Assembly: GCA_013397795.1 (NCBI GenBank)
Contig: VZTJ01004371.1
Coordinates: 620,001 to 684,000, forward strand
Origin: Orthonyx spaldingii
Taxonomy: Eukaryota > Chordata > Aves > Passeriformes > Orthonychidae
Length of the DNA stretch: 64,000 bases
Direction of reading: 5' to 3'
The notes under the pieces are model-generated. The model searched no databases, was not told the origin of the DNA, and was given only the letters and a program-made list of their open reading frames with translations. A program made the position numbers and the translations under genes. Of this stretch, positions 37,944 through 49,674 are shown piece after piece (the first letter of the stretch is position 1; every line of letters begins with the position of its first letter).

Positions 37944-40900
37944 GAAAAAAGAAACCAACAACCTCAGGAGCAGCACAAAACATCCTTTGTTGCCGGACGT
38001 GAGAAAAACACTACAGTTCTAAAAAAAGCCATAGGAAGGAAGTGGAAGAACCTCAGAGGCGAGTGGGAGTGCGAAAGGAATGTGACTGCATTTTTCCCCC
38101 TCCCTGCATGTAAGCTCCCAGTTTGCAGGCAAGGGGAGAGCTGTTGGGAGAGTTTTACTATTTGGGAACTTTGCTGTTCAGAAGTGCAGTCCATATTAAA
38201 GCAACTGACTCTTCTGTGTTCTCTTTCTGGACTTAGCATTTAAAAAAACCCAACATACCAAAAGACTACCAGGTTTAGCATCCAAGTTCTGCTCTTGGTT
38301 CTACTTCTGTAAGATCAAAAGGATCTAATTTCTTCTGATTACTATATTTTTGCATTTGAATTTTACCACCCTGATGCCCCCATTCTTTGCAGCTTCCTTG
38401 CTACACCCACAACCAATAAAACACAGGGGGAGAAAGCACTGACAACTTCAGCAGTGAAACACTTGGAGATACTCTGAATTTTATTTTGTGTAGCTCCCAA
38501 GCCACTGAGATTGCCAAAAACCAAGCTGAAGAAAACAGAAGAGTCATTTGAAAACAATGTAATGAAATCAATTTCGTATGCATTTCTGAGATTAATGACC
38601 AGCATAAAAGAAAAGGAACTCATGGGCCACAATCTTAGGAGGACTTTGTCATGCTATGGCACACACTTTGGGACAGAGTTACAGGTACTGCATCTTTAAA
38701 ACATCTATCTGGACCACCGTGCCAGAAAGTAGCCTGATGGCCCTGAATAATGAATAACTTGCTAACTCCCTGCTGGCAGTTCGTCTCCAAGAGACATGCA
38801 TTTGCTGAGCAGTGCTATATGGGCTGTATTTGCTTTACCTGAGAAAAGGGCTTATCATTTCAGCATGAATTTGAATTCTCTGGAGAGCCAGCACTAAGAA
38901 AGAAAATTTGAGATGTTGAACTGAAATAGAAAAAAGAAAGAAAAAAAGAATCTGACATAGTAAAAATCTCAACATAAAATGATTTCTTTGTTTATTTTTA
39001 AGTGATGTTTGTCATCCCACTGCCTGGCTAAATCTTGCAGTAACTGTGCAATACACTGAATTTCTTTTATGGAGAGTGATGTAAACTCTGAAAAGCTTCA
39101 CCTTTCACTCTTTGCAGTGGTGCAGTACGTTCTCTCTCTTTCCAGCAAGAAATGTCTTTTATTTTTACCATTTCTCTTCACTTGCTCTCCATTATTAATG
39201 AGGTTTGAATGAGAACATACTTTCTGTTTTGTTCTAGAGCTTGTTTTCTTGTCCTCTGCCCACAGCTACTCTGTGTATCTCTGTATGCTGCTGCAGAGAG
39301 CAAAGGCAGCCAAAGGGCACAGGGAGGACAAGAAGTAGTAGCAACAACACTCCTGACAAGTCAAGCCAACCACAGATCTGTCTCTTCTTTCCCAGGAAGA
39401 TGAGAGGAAAAGCAATTTTGCTTCTCCGTAAAAAATGTGACAGAGCCCTCACATACCCCATGGCTACTGTGGCTGCCATGCTTCACATTCCTACTTGGTA
39501 AGATTTGCTGTTATCCCAGTGTTAACTTGGACGAGCTTATCTCTGTGTCCAGCATTTCCTGTGGAAAAGCATGAACCCAACTGCTGCCTTGCATTTAGCA
39601 GAACTCTTTATGCTGGTGCAAAACAGGTGGGAAACCATATCCCACTAAAAGACTTCTCAGCCATGTCTGTGCAGCAGTGGGGAACGTGTCTTTTTTTGAC
39701 TGTGGGCTCCTCCCAAGTACTGAGACCAAGTAGGGGCCCCAAGGATGGTTTGCTTTAAGCTGAAGTTTTTTAAGTTACTTGGATAAATGACTATGAGAGC
39801 CTCTGAAAATTGGAATAGACCATGTTTTACAGCTCTCTGGTGAGACAGAGTAAGGCAACACCTTCCATTTTACACAGGCAGCCAAAGAGAGCTGAAGGAT
39901 GTGTGTAAAGCACATGTGGGAAGTCTGTGGCAGAGCAAAAGGAGTCATGACTTCCAAAGCAGCAGGATAAGTCCTTTCTGACATAGGCCCTTCTTCCCAT
40001 CCTTCATAACAAAAGCCTGACTCAGGCCCATGGCTCTGGGTCCTCTGCAGTGACCCATTCTTCACTCAGACCTTTCTTCAGGGGAGATCAGTGCTCTCAG
40101 GTTTTGGTATGAACTTCCCAGTGCCAGTAGCTGAGAGCAGCTCAGGGCATACCACATGCCAGGGTGATGAGTTCCTTCCAAACATACCACCTGACAGTTC
40201 CTGTGGTTCTGCTTTTTTGTTTATGCATGCAAAACCAGCCCTGACTCTTCTTCAGCTACTTCTGCACTGAGGGACATATGGAACCCTGATGGCCAGGAAG
40301 AGCCACAGGAGGACAGTTCTGGTGGAACGTGTGGTTACAACACCGAGCTGTGATTGAGGAACTCAGTGACCAATTCTTCTGTCTTCATCTTTCTGGGTTA
40401 TCCTGAAAAAACCTCAGTGGACTTGATCCACAGCTCCTCTGTTTTCTTTGGTTGCTTTCAAAGTCTAACAGGTCTCAATTCAGGTTTTCTCTAAGACTAT
40501 GGGCCCCTGTCATCGTGACCATTACATCCTATCACCAAGCCCAAGAACACATCCAGACTGTCTGCAGACAGACCACTGGTTCCTATACCACTAACAAAGA
40601 GGGACAGGCTTGACAACTCACAAGCATTTCTAAAAGACAACATGAATGCTGCCTTCCGCTCTCAGCTCACTTGCTCAACGGGACAGCTTTCTCGCATCCT
40701 AGTTCTGCAGCTCTTCAAGGTAGCACCTCTCTCCTACAGCCTGTGGTACAGCAGAAACTCCCTCTGGGCTGGGGGCCCACCATTCGTGCTGTAACACCGA
40801 GAATCACAACAGGATGCTGGCTCCATGGTGGGAGGCAACACCCACACATGCAGGGAATGATGCTGGGAAAATTCCTCAGTGCTCCTCCCATGGCCCATGT

Positions 40901-41359
40901 GTCCCAGCTCTGCCAGCAGATATCTGCAGGGGGCCCTGGGCCGCCTGTACACTGCCGTCCTTGTAGTCCCTGTGCTTCCACCCCTCCCTCCATCACACAG
41001 CAAGACCGGTGTGGCCTGCTGGTGAGGATGCATGTATGGTGGTATAAGGCTGCCCCCGCATCACTGGCTCTTGTAGGATCAGCAGCAACAGCTCAGAACA
41101 TGGCTGTTCCCAGAAATCACTTTGCTCTCACGTTAATGAGATCACTTTTTACAAAACAGCATGAAAAGTTAGATCATATGTGTTTTTCACCATGGGAAAT
41201 GCACTGGTATTTGTCATTCACAGGATGACAGTGCGAAGAGCTACGTGCACTCTTCCCCTTTATTTTCCATCTCCACTTGGATGAATAGGGTGTTTTCCCT
41301 GTGCCTTCCACCATAACTAGGGTTTATTTTTAACTCACTGGCTGTCACTGTGCCTGTTT

Positions 41360-41520
41360 GGTGACTTGAAGTGCTAATAACAGCTCGAAATTGGCTTTGC
41401 CAAGTTGATAATCGAGTTATTACCGACCAATTCAGCTTTTGGTTCCTGCTCAGTGGCGCTGAGCGAGGTGAAAGGGCTGTAACCCATTACCCAACCCCTC
41501 AGTCAGTCCAGGCCATTTTT
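41360..41520. promoter_or_regulatory. Candidate conserved noncoding element with inverted TAATAAC sites
   Basis: TAATAAC (41375-41381) plus TCGA (41385-41388) is mirrored by TCGA (41412-41415) plus GTTATTA (41416-41422), with AATTGG and CCAATT arms next to them. Four or more CpGs survive (CTCGAAA, ATCGAG, ACCGAC, GGCGCTGAGCG). No repeat or gene explains it. It could be an enhancer core with paired homeodomain sites. Confidence 0.28.
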
Positions 41521-41540
41521 TTTGTTTGTTTTCTTTACAG

Positions 41541-41594
41541 CAATCTCTTGAGTGGTTGCAGAAATGTAAACAGAAAGCGCTCCTGACAGATTGA
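41541..41594 (+). other. Weak terminal-exon candidate
   Basis: A near-ideal acceptor, 25 T-rich bases ending in TTTACAG at 41540, is followed in frame by 17 codons reading QSLEWLQKCKQKALLTD and then TGA (41592-41594). The short peptide has a coding-like amphipathic composition. I recognise no parent protein, and no AATAAA follows within 100 bp. A chance acceptor inside a conserved noncoding block is at least as likely. Confidence 0.12.
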
Positions 41595-42491
41595 AAACAA
41601 TTAGGAACATCTCAGAGTCACTGGAGCAGAGATTTTGTTATGATAGTAAAGAATGTTCTTTGCTGGTGTATTATTTTAAAAGGAGAAAATTAAAAAGAAA
41701 TATATCATGAAGGAGCTGACAGTGCTCAAAACCCACATCCTGTTGTTATCCATGGGCCTGGTACTATATACTGCTGGCAGCTGTGAGATGAACTTTCCCA
41801 TTAGGCCCCTTCCAAGCCCTTAACCCTGACCCAAAGGGACCTTCTTTCCCTCTTTTAAAGGGAGAGGGAGAAATCAATCTCCCTGCTGATTCAGCTGTGG
41901 GCCTCTTATGTCCAAAGAATATTAGCACTGCAAAAAGAAGAAGGGAAAAAAAAAGTGCAGATTGAATTTTTTTTAATGATGTGGATCGGTGATATTTATG
42001 GACTAAGGTTCCTATCCCTGGGACCCATTTGATGCAATCAAATTACTTTCTTAAAGCATCAAAGACTTAGATTCTAAACTGAAACCCCTTGTTTGGTCTT
42101 AATTCCTTCCAGCATGCTTAGAACTAATAATTTCCAAGACCAGATTAAAGTCACGGATACTACTACTCCTAGCTCTTGTAAACTTCCTCCTGCAGGACTG
42201 CCTTGCTTGAGAATCAGACACTTTTCTCAGGCTTTTTAACAGCTACACACATGTCTTTTTAATTTCCTAAGACAAGGCTAGTTCCTTTCAAGATGCTCCA
42301 CTGGCTCACTGCTATTACTGTCAAAACTTTCTTGCTCTCCCTCTTTTGCCTGTTTTTTCTCTATTTACAGGCTTCTAGGAATATATTAAGCTGCATTTTT
42401 TTAAAACAGCAGTGTTTCCTTCTTCTTAGATGCTTTGTTTTGCACAAAGACAAAAAGAGAAAGGAGAAAAATTTAAAATACTCAGAAAGCT

Positions 42492-42553
42492 AAGAAAGAA
42501 AGAGAAAGAGAAAGAGAGAAAGAAAGGAAGGAAGAAAGAAAGAAAGAAAGAAA

Positions 42554-42605
<52 letters not shown>

Positions 42606-42606
42606 A
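42492..42606. repeat. (GAAA)n microsatellite
   Basis: About 115 bp of tetranucleotide GAAA on the plus strand, slightly interrupted on the left (GAGAAAGAG, GGAAGGAAG) and nearly pure on the right for over 60 bp. It is likely length-polymorphic. The Lys/Glu/Arg-rich plus-strand frame through it (42430-42663) is not a gene. Confidence 0.97.
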
Positions 42607-45600
42607 CCAACACACTTAACCCTATGTAAGGCTCAAATCTTTTCGATCTTCGTGAAAAGCTAACAGTGCCTCATTTAGAGGCAGAAGTAAAAAGTTCACC
42701 AGAAATGCCCCCATCTGGAAGCATTTACTGGCTTAAGGTATCTCTGTCTTTTGCCATGTTTCTGTGAAGTCACATTTACAAGCTAAGCCAGCCTTTCTGC
42801 TCAGACAGTCGGGATACAGAGGCAAAATAAACTTTAGCCCAGAGCCTTGAGGATATTCATAGTGCCATGTAATATGCTACTGTCACAAAAGTCCCCTTAG
42901 TGCAGCACTGCCTGCAAGACACACTCCAGAAGAAAACACAGATATCTCAGGAGGTCTTGTACTCTGCCAAAGGTCTGTGCCTGGTCCTGTATAGCCCACA
43001 GTGACTCCTCAGAAGCTACTGAGCACAGATTTCGATGGGGGTACCTTAGCTTGTGCCAGGACAAGCTGGGGCAGGTCCAGGCAAGGAAACTGAAGGTGGA
43101 TAAAAGGGGGCAGCTCTCTAGAGAACTCCAACCCAGGTGAGCAGCCTCAACAGTTCAGTGAAGATCAGCTGGTTAACACACCCCTGCCTTGCCACACAGA
43201 CAGCTCAAGAAGTGCTCCAGGTCCTTGGAGTCTCACTCACTGCTCATGGCCCAGAATGGTTCCAAGGTAACTCACTTAATGTTGGCTGGTTTCACATAGA
43301 TATCCCCTGACCTAACCGTGTCCAAGCCATTGTTTCGTTGTGCAGATTCATGGCAATTTTCTTATCCTCTGTGCAGATGGTGACTGAACAAGGCCGGCTT
43401 CTTCAGTGCAAGAGCTCTGAGAAGCAGGAGTGAAAACCTGATGGGAGGTGTCTGTGGAGCTGAAGGTGCTGAAGGCTCCAATATCTCTAATGCTTTTACC
43501 ATGGTCCTGGACACAGAAAACCAGAGGGAGGGAAGAAGAGAGGGAATAACAGAGGATGCTATTACTTTGTAGAGTGAGAAACCCTTCCTTCAGCAGAAAA
43601 TAGCAAATCTGCCTCCTCTCCAGCCTTTCATAGATAATTCTGGTGGAGTCAGAGGAGGTATATGATGTTACCAGATCAGAAGTAGGCTAGTGAATTCCAC
43701 AGTCTGATTAAATCCAAAATAAATTCAGGTACTTCTTTGTTGCTGTGACAGTAGAAGCATGGATAAACGCACTTTAAACCCACTCTATTTTTAAGTTATT
43801 TCTAGCTTTGGTATCTAACACGAAGTATCCAGGTTGGAAAACTCTGACCTAAAGGCTTTCTCCATTTCATCTGTGAATGAACTCAGCAAAGGTTTTCCTG
43901 GCCTGACTAGGAAGTGGTGAAATTTAACTCATTCATATGTCAAAACCACTTTAAGATCCTTGGTGATGAAGCATTATGGAAGAGCTGAGTGCTCAGAAAT
44001 TGTGACTCAGCCTTTCCTCTCTCCTGTCCCACCCCATAAAAACTACAATCAGGAACTGGCTCAAATAGTGCCTTTTTTTTTTTTTTTTTTTTTTAACAAA
44101 TAGTAATGGAGAAGGGAAGTATTTTATTGGACTCCTAGGTTTGAAGTGACTGTTCATCCTTCCCAGTTGTTCTCTGCTCCTGAAAGGGACAACCCTGATT
44201 TTTTTCTTCCTCTTGATGCAGATCTAGATGTAAGATGTAGAATGTGACCTAGGAGGAGCCACAGTACCTCCGGTGATGGGGAAGGGCTCTGCAGTCTGTG
44301 TGTCTCCTAAAGCACTCCCTCTTACAGCAATGCAACTTCACAACTTCTCTTCTTGTCTGTGATCCCTGAGTGTACCACAGAGCAGAAGCGAGCTGAACTT
44401 GATGTTGGGATCTCAGAGAGGGAAGGAGGACACAGGACTGCAGCTGCAGCATTGGAATGGGCCATGGTGGGAAGACCTACACCTTTGGAGTAATCACAGC
44501 ACTCAAGGGCCTGGAGTTTGAAATGAGACCAAACTCCAAGGCGAGACCACTGCTGCAGTCAGGCGAGCTGGCAAGCTGCCAAGGATAAGGTGTTATCATA
44601 ATTCTAATTAGCTGCTGAGTTATGATCCCTGATTTCATCATTTTGAGGAGTGCACAAAGAAGACTCCAGGGGGAAGAGCCTTAGCACAAAGCACACTTTC
44701 AACATAAAAACTGGGCTGCCAGGATCACATCATCTTTTGGCTCATGGACTTACACAGTGGAGGATAGGAATGTGCTGAAAAAGGAAAGCCCTCTCTATGT
44801 CTGAGTAGCTCCTCAGGTTAGGGATGTGACAGAAGCTTTAAGGGGAATGAAAATCAAAAAAGAGCTAGCTATTTGTTAAAAAAAAAAAAGAAGAAAAGAA
44901 AGAATATAACCACATATAATCAATTAATTTTGTGAACACTTTTCTGTTGCCATCAGATAGAAGTTGCAAAGTGGACACTACTGCACATCATAAGCCTGAT
45001 AAAAATTGTTACAGGAAAGAGGAAGAGTGGGTTTCTGTAGGCTTCACGTTTGGAGGGAGGAAACCTAGAAAAGAGAGTGAGGAGCTAGCAATAGAAAGGA
45101 CAGTCTGGGAGCTGGAAGTTATAACTATGCGACGTTGTGACCTTTCAGGCCTTAGACTTCAAGTGAACCCTGGCAAAACAAGACTCTGTCCAGAGGGCCA
45201 GGCACGATGGCAACAGGGTCGTGTCACATGAGACACGAGAAAACTCTGTATTAGACAAATAACAATCAGTGAACTCTGCAGCTGGCCTCATCAGCACAGC
45301 TTCACACCCCAGGGCAAGCTCTGGCATCTGCCACCACCTCCTCAGACCTGCCCTCCTGTTTGGCAGTACCCACAGCTCTGGCAAGGACTGAGAGACCTTT
45401 GCTCTCCTTTTCGATACTTTTTTGCCTTTCCTAACTATATATAACCTGTGTTAGAAAAGAAAAGGTTAATGTAATTAGTCTTCCCTAGTGCCTGTCTCTG
45501 AAAGAAAATTAGTTTTCCTCAAGTATGCAGATATGGCATCCTATCTCTCATTCTGTAAATGGTGGAGTCTTTTAAGCCTATGTGTCTGCCCTGCAAAAAT

Positions 45601-45802
45601 CCCAGTGAACACGGGGCCCTGGTGGCTTCACACAGACACAGGCACATAGAGCACCTACACCAGAGTCCTCTGTAGCTCTATCTCACAGTCACCAGGGGCT
45701 GAAAACGGGGTCTCACAAGAAGCTGTTGCAATCACACTTGATCAGCTACTGTAACCACCAGGTTTCAACCAGGTGTTCAACAGCAAAGGTACAAGAAGCT
45801 CT
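42607..45802. other. Unique noncoding sequence
   Basis: No gene is supported. It contains poly(T) at 44073-44094 and an A-rich run at about 44878-44902. A weak L3-like phrase (GAATTCCACAGTCTGATTAA, 43692-43711) is too short to assign. Around 44590-44660 there is a TAAT-rich stretch (CATAATTCTAATTAGC). Confidence 0.45.
44073..44094 (-). repeat. Poly(T) run, 22 bases
   Basis: An uninterrupted run of 22 T, equivalent to poly(A) on the minus strand. Sequence to its right does not resemble a known transcript or SINE, so a retroposon tail is not supported. Confidence 0.95.
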
Positions 45803-45930
45803 AATAAAGTGCTTATAATTGCCTTGGGGATAACAACCCTTCCTGCTATTATCAGTGGGGAAACTGAGGTATGGAGAAGCAGGGAATTGCTCATGGCCAC
45901 ACAGAGTGAGTGGCCAGACTCCAATTTCTT
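45803..45930 (-). mobile_element. MIR SINE remnant
   Basis: The plus strand shows the antisense MIR landmarks in order: AAGTGCTTATAAT, GGATAACAACCCTTCCTGCT, ATTATCAGTGGGGAAACTGA, GGTATGGAGAAGCAGGGAAT, TGCTCATGGCCACACAGAG and GAGTGGCCAGACTCCAA. MIR is a tRNA-derived SINE of early amniote age. This copy spans about 130 bp including the core and is the best-preserved MIR here. Confidence 0.8.
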
Positions 45931-46499
45931 CCACGGATACTCTCAGCTGCAATCGCCCCTTTAGGCCCTGCTGCCTGCCACCAGGAAAAAACAAGAAGCA
46001 GGTTGCAACTCGGCAGCTTACAAGACTATAAATATAGTTCAAGGTTGTGCTGATACAATAATAATCCACAGGAGTGAAACATGAACCATTTATGTGTGTG
46101 TGCATAACCAGGGCTGGAAGATATGTTTATAATGTTGCTCAGAGATTTCCTTTCCATTATACTCCGAGCAAATGCATACTGTGCTAAAGACAAAATATTC
46201 TCTTTACATGATTGTGCTTACCTGAACATTTCCCACCTTCCAGATGCAGTTTTCTGTTCTACTGCTCCCTTCCACTTGCACTCCTTGCCATCAAAATCTT
46301 CTTGCTCACCTAGATGGGACAATGGGAGCAGGCAGCCACCAGGTTTTCCCAGCTGGTAATAATGCAGTCAGAGAGTCTTTCTTTCTTGCAGAATCAGTAA
46401 TAGGATACAGAGGAATAGGAGGCAAGTATAGGAGAAGTGAAAAAAACTAAACACAATAAAAGGATAATTTGGCTTTCAGAACACTGCCTGGGAAGTCTC

Positions 46500-46537
46500 C
46501 AGTTTGTACATTTGGTGTATAGCTGTACACCAAACTG
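46500..46537. repeat. Bulged inverted repeat
   Basis: TTTGGTGTA (46511-46519) and TACACCAAA (46526-46534) pair perfectly around TAGCTG. The outer bases of the right arm can alternatively extend as CAAACTG against CAGTTTG at 46500-46506, leaving an 8-nt bulge. That arrangement suggests an internal duplication in the left arm. Confidence 0.7.
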
Positions 46538-47470
46538 TAATCTAGCATATGGAGTAATGATGACTATCCCTGCTTGATCACTAACACAGTTTGGAAGTCA
46601 ACTCAGAAGAAAGATCACAACCTCCTTTCACTCATGTACATCCCTCCAGAGATGTCCTTCTTGCAACTTTCTTTTCCTCTCTCCCTGGCTGCCTTGCTTT
46701 GCTCAAACCACAAGGCACAACTAGACTCAGGGACAGGACACTGGGCCAGCACTCCTCCCCCTTTTTTGTTGATTTTAATTTCACCTTCATGTGTTTTCAA
46801 CATACTCATCAACTCTGTTTTCTGTAAATAAGGCAAATCTATACTTCTATCCATTCACAGTTTTTGTTTTGTGAGTTTCTCCTGTGAATTCACCCCATGT
46901 ATTATAATGCTGGATCATGTTTAATTTATGTCATTCAGTCTTTCCTTCAGACCAGCCTCCCTGGGCAAAAGCCCCAGACTTTTCATACCACTGTCCCAGT
47001 GCAAGGGCTTGGAAACTGGACCCTTCCCTCTAGAGCTCTCTTGGCTTTTCCACTGTTGTTGGCTTAGCTTCTTTCCTGCCCAGCCTACCAGCTGTTCTGG
47101 GAACAGCTCGGAGCACCACAGACAACGATCCAAACTGCTTTGTGCCCTTAGGACAATCAAAGTATGCCCTAGTTTAGGGTGCTTTCATGTGTGGCCTGAT
47201 TTCTCAGGGTGCTGGACACTCATGTCAAAGTCAGTGGGTAACAAGAAGTTCAGCATCCCTAGACATTACAGCCAGGCATGTGGGAACCAGTAGCACCCCA
47301 ACTGAGGGAACAGATTAGACCATAGGGCTAATTCAGTTCCCAGGGGAATCAGCTGAAATCTTTAGGTGAATGTCATAACTAGTCCTGGTCATGTCAAACA
47401 AGTAATTCCCAGAAGCACAGTTTGCACCAACTGGCTCAAATGCATCACATTCCTACTCTAATCACTGCTT

Positions 47471-47535
47471 AAAGAGGAGGAAACTGCACATAAATTCTGT
47501 TATTGCAGAGGCTGGACTTAAACCCCTATCAGTTC
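47471..47535 (-). mobile_element. Possible MIR remnant with internal deletion
   Basis: AGAGGAGGAAACTGCACA is followed, after a gap relative to the MIR consensus, by TTGCAGAGGCTGGACTTAAA and CCCCTATCAG, which resembles the antisense MIR words GAGGAAACTGAG and GGCAGAGCYGGGATTYRAAC. Order and orientation are right, but the middle is missing. Confidence 0.45.
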
Positions 47536-47799
47536 ATATCTTGTTGCAACCATAAATCTTTTTCAGTGATAGCAAGTTTTTATCAAGAAGAACCATATAT
47601 TCCTAATATCTGGCAGCTGGCCTAAGATCCATAGTTGATACAAGTTGTTTTAAAACAAGCCATAAAATTCGTTACATATATTCCTATAAATATCCAGAGT
47701 TTAAAATGCGAGTGTTGCATCACAAAATCATAAGACTGGCTTGGAAAAAATCAAACAATCCAGGAGATTTAAGAAAGAAAACAATGAAAAGAATCCAAC

Positions 47800-48080
47800 A
47801 TTCATTCACTACTACGTTTCTGAAGCTATAATGCACATTGACTAAATGTTCACAATATTTTTTCCCTACAGACATGATGGGGTCATATATTTTTGAACAA
47901 ACGTGAGATTTCTACTTTCTCACTTTCTTTCAGCGCTGCTGGTTTAACAGAGAAACAGTATTATTAGAACTTGCCATCATAAATGTATTAATTCACTGCA
48001 AAAAACAAATGAAGTTGATCATTATGGAGTAAATCTTTTTCCTAATAATGACACTAACTATGACGGAGTCATACCAGAAG
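47800..48080. promoter_or_regulatory. Candidate conserved noncoding element
   Basis: AT-rich unique block with AGTATTATTAGAAC, ATCATAAATGTATTAATTC, GATCATTATGGAGTAAATC and CCTAATAATGACAC. It also carries two small acceptor-like runs (TTTTTTCCCTACAG and TTTCTTTCAG) without exon-like sequence after them. Regulatory function is inferred from composition only. Confidence 0.2.
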
Positions 48081-49440
48081 TCTGATGCCATTTTGGTTAT
48101 GATTAGAACATTATATTGTCCCAGAGATACTAGCAGACATTTGAATTAGCTGTCATAGTTGGCAGTAAATCCAGACCTGCCCAATCCAATACATTCTTTA
48201 GCTTACGAAATGGACCAAAATGATACAATGGGATCTTCATGGGCATTAGAAGGAGTTGGAAAGGGTGAGGCGATTTGGCAGGTGTAGAAATGAGATTGGG
48301 AAAAACAAGATAAATATTTTCCCTGTGAATAATTGTCCACAAAATCTGCAAGTGAGACAATAAAACCCAGCTTTACTGGAATAACTTTGGTCTGTGAAAG
48401 AAAGGTCTTTGGTGAAGATGATTCAGAATGATAAAGGAAAGCAAAGGAGCATGCCATACAAATGCAGCTGTGAGGCAGCACTGTGTGAGGACAGGGTGGC
48501 TTTGGGAACACCACTGTTTTGTGGAGACTGTGCTGACCAAATCCTGTTCACTTCTGGAAGTGGAATGGCACAGTCAAGAGCTTCCAGTGGTTCCTCTGGG
48601 AAAGGCAAGCAGCATTGGGTGTTTTCACATGGCGTTCCCATTACAAAGGCTACTAATTTTTCATAAATATTTTGGACTATAGTCAGACCACTGACTCTAA
48701 CTATCTAACGCAGCACCCTACCATTTTGGTACCTAAGTTCAAAAAAGGGGCTTATGTTGTTTGCTACTTGCATTGCCTGGCTCTGGACAAAATCAACACA
48801 TAATCTGTTCCTATGGTACCTATGGGCATCATGTCTGAGCTAAGAAACCTACCTGGAGAGTGGTAAGGATTTGGCCAGGTAGTGTTTGGACTGTCCAAGG
48901 ATTTGAGTGGAGAAAGCTTAAAGCTGCCCGCAAGTAATTGGGACATTTAAATAAGGCACAAACCCCAACAGGCCTTCTGCTATTCTACTCTTTCTCTCTG
49001 CAGACCGTACAAGGAGCTGGAGGAAGTCAATCCTGCTTTATCATGACCCAGAAATGGGCGTGATGTTTGCTATAAATTCTTGTTGGGCTGAAAAAAACAC
49101 CAGTTCACATGTCAGGGAGCTCTTATCCTCCACACACCTAGAGGATGCTTTGATAATGCCCGTTGCAGAAAGCCTTAAGATGACCATTTCATTATCTACT
49201 TGTTATTGATTCTGGTTATTTTCATGTCAGAATTGATCTCCAAGCCCCCACAGATCTCTGGTACAACTGGCATTCAAAAATGGATAAGGAGGGAAAAGAT
49301 TTGTACTTGCTGAGAGAAATACTGACTTTCATACTTGCAGTTATGCCTGTATAAACTTCTGAGCAGCATTTGGCCCTAAATGTCTGGCTGGGACTCAAAA
49401 TGTTTCTAGAACAATACATCTAAATAATCTTTTTTTCTAG

Positions 49441-49674
49441 GCCATGAGACGATGGTTGTGTAGCTCCCCTGAGGGTGCTGTAGCCCTGAACCAACGAGGC
49501 TTTGCAAGCCTTTCGGAAAGACTGAAGACCGAGCAGAAGGCAAGTCTGGCCCAGGTCTGTCTGGAGCAAATGTGCTCAGTCCTGAGCAAGCAGGAGGTCT
49601 GGTTTCAAAGAAGGGATGCTGTCCTGCAAGGGCAGTTCGCAGAGGGCTGTTCATCTTCCCCTTCCACTGTATAA
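49441..49674 (+). other. Candidate coding exon, product unknown
   Basis: A plausible branch point (CTAAA near 49421) and an acceptor (TCTTTTTTTCTAG, ending 49440) are followed directly by GCC ATG and a 76-codon open frame ending in TAA (49672-49674). Codon choice is coding-like (many CTG, GAG, CAG, AAG, GTC). Residues 20-60 are Leu/Gln/Glu/Lys-rich, predicting helix, with two Cys (39 and 44) and a KQEVWFQRRD stretch (about 49-58). I recognise no protein family. Against it: the opposite strand is also open for 133 codons over the same interval (49406-49807), and no polyadenylation signal follows within about 180 bp. Confidence 0.2.

Larger units (their letters stand above)
37956..42491. other. 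Unique noncoding sequence
   Basis: No gene is supported. The largest frame, 185 codons at 40671-41228 plus, overlaps minus-strand frames of 93-99 codons and has no domain or splice context. A block around 38730-39080 and the stretch at 41360-41520 have the composition of conserved noncoding DNA. Confidence 0.45.

Noticed and set aside
37723..37983. Phe-rich minus-strand frame
   Set aside because: It is the translation of the poly(T) strand across the N at 37921.
40671..41228. 185-codon plus-strand open frame
   Set aside because: Pro/Ser/Gln/Cys-rich translation with no family resemblance; two minus-strand frames cover the same DNA.
42430..42663. Lys/Glu-rich 77-codon frame
   Set aside because: It is the translation of the GAAA microsatellite.
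43081..43110. Possible MIR core (AAGGAAACTGAAGGT)
   Set aside because: Only about 12 bases match; no other MIR words follow in order.
43560..43780. Possible second L3-like LINE fragment
   Set aside because: Only one short phrase (GAATTCCACAGTCTGATTAA) is reminiscent; flanking landmarks are absent.
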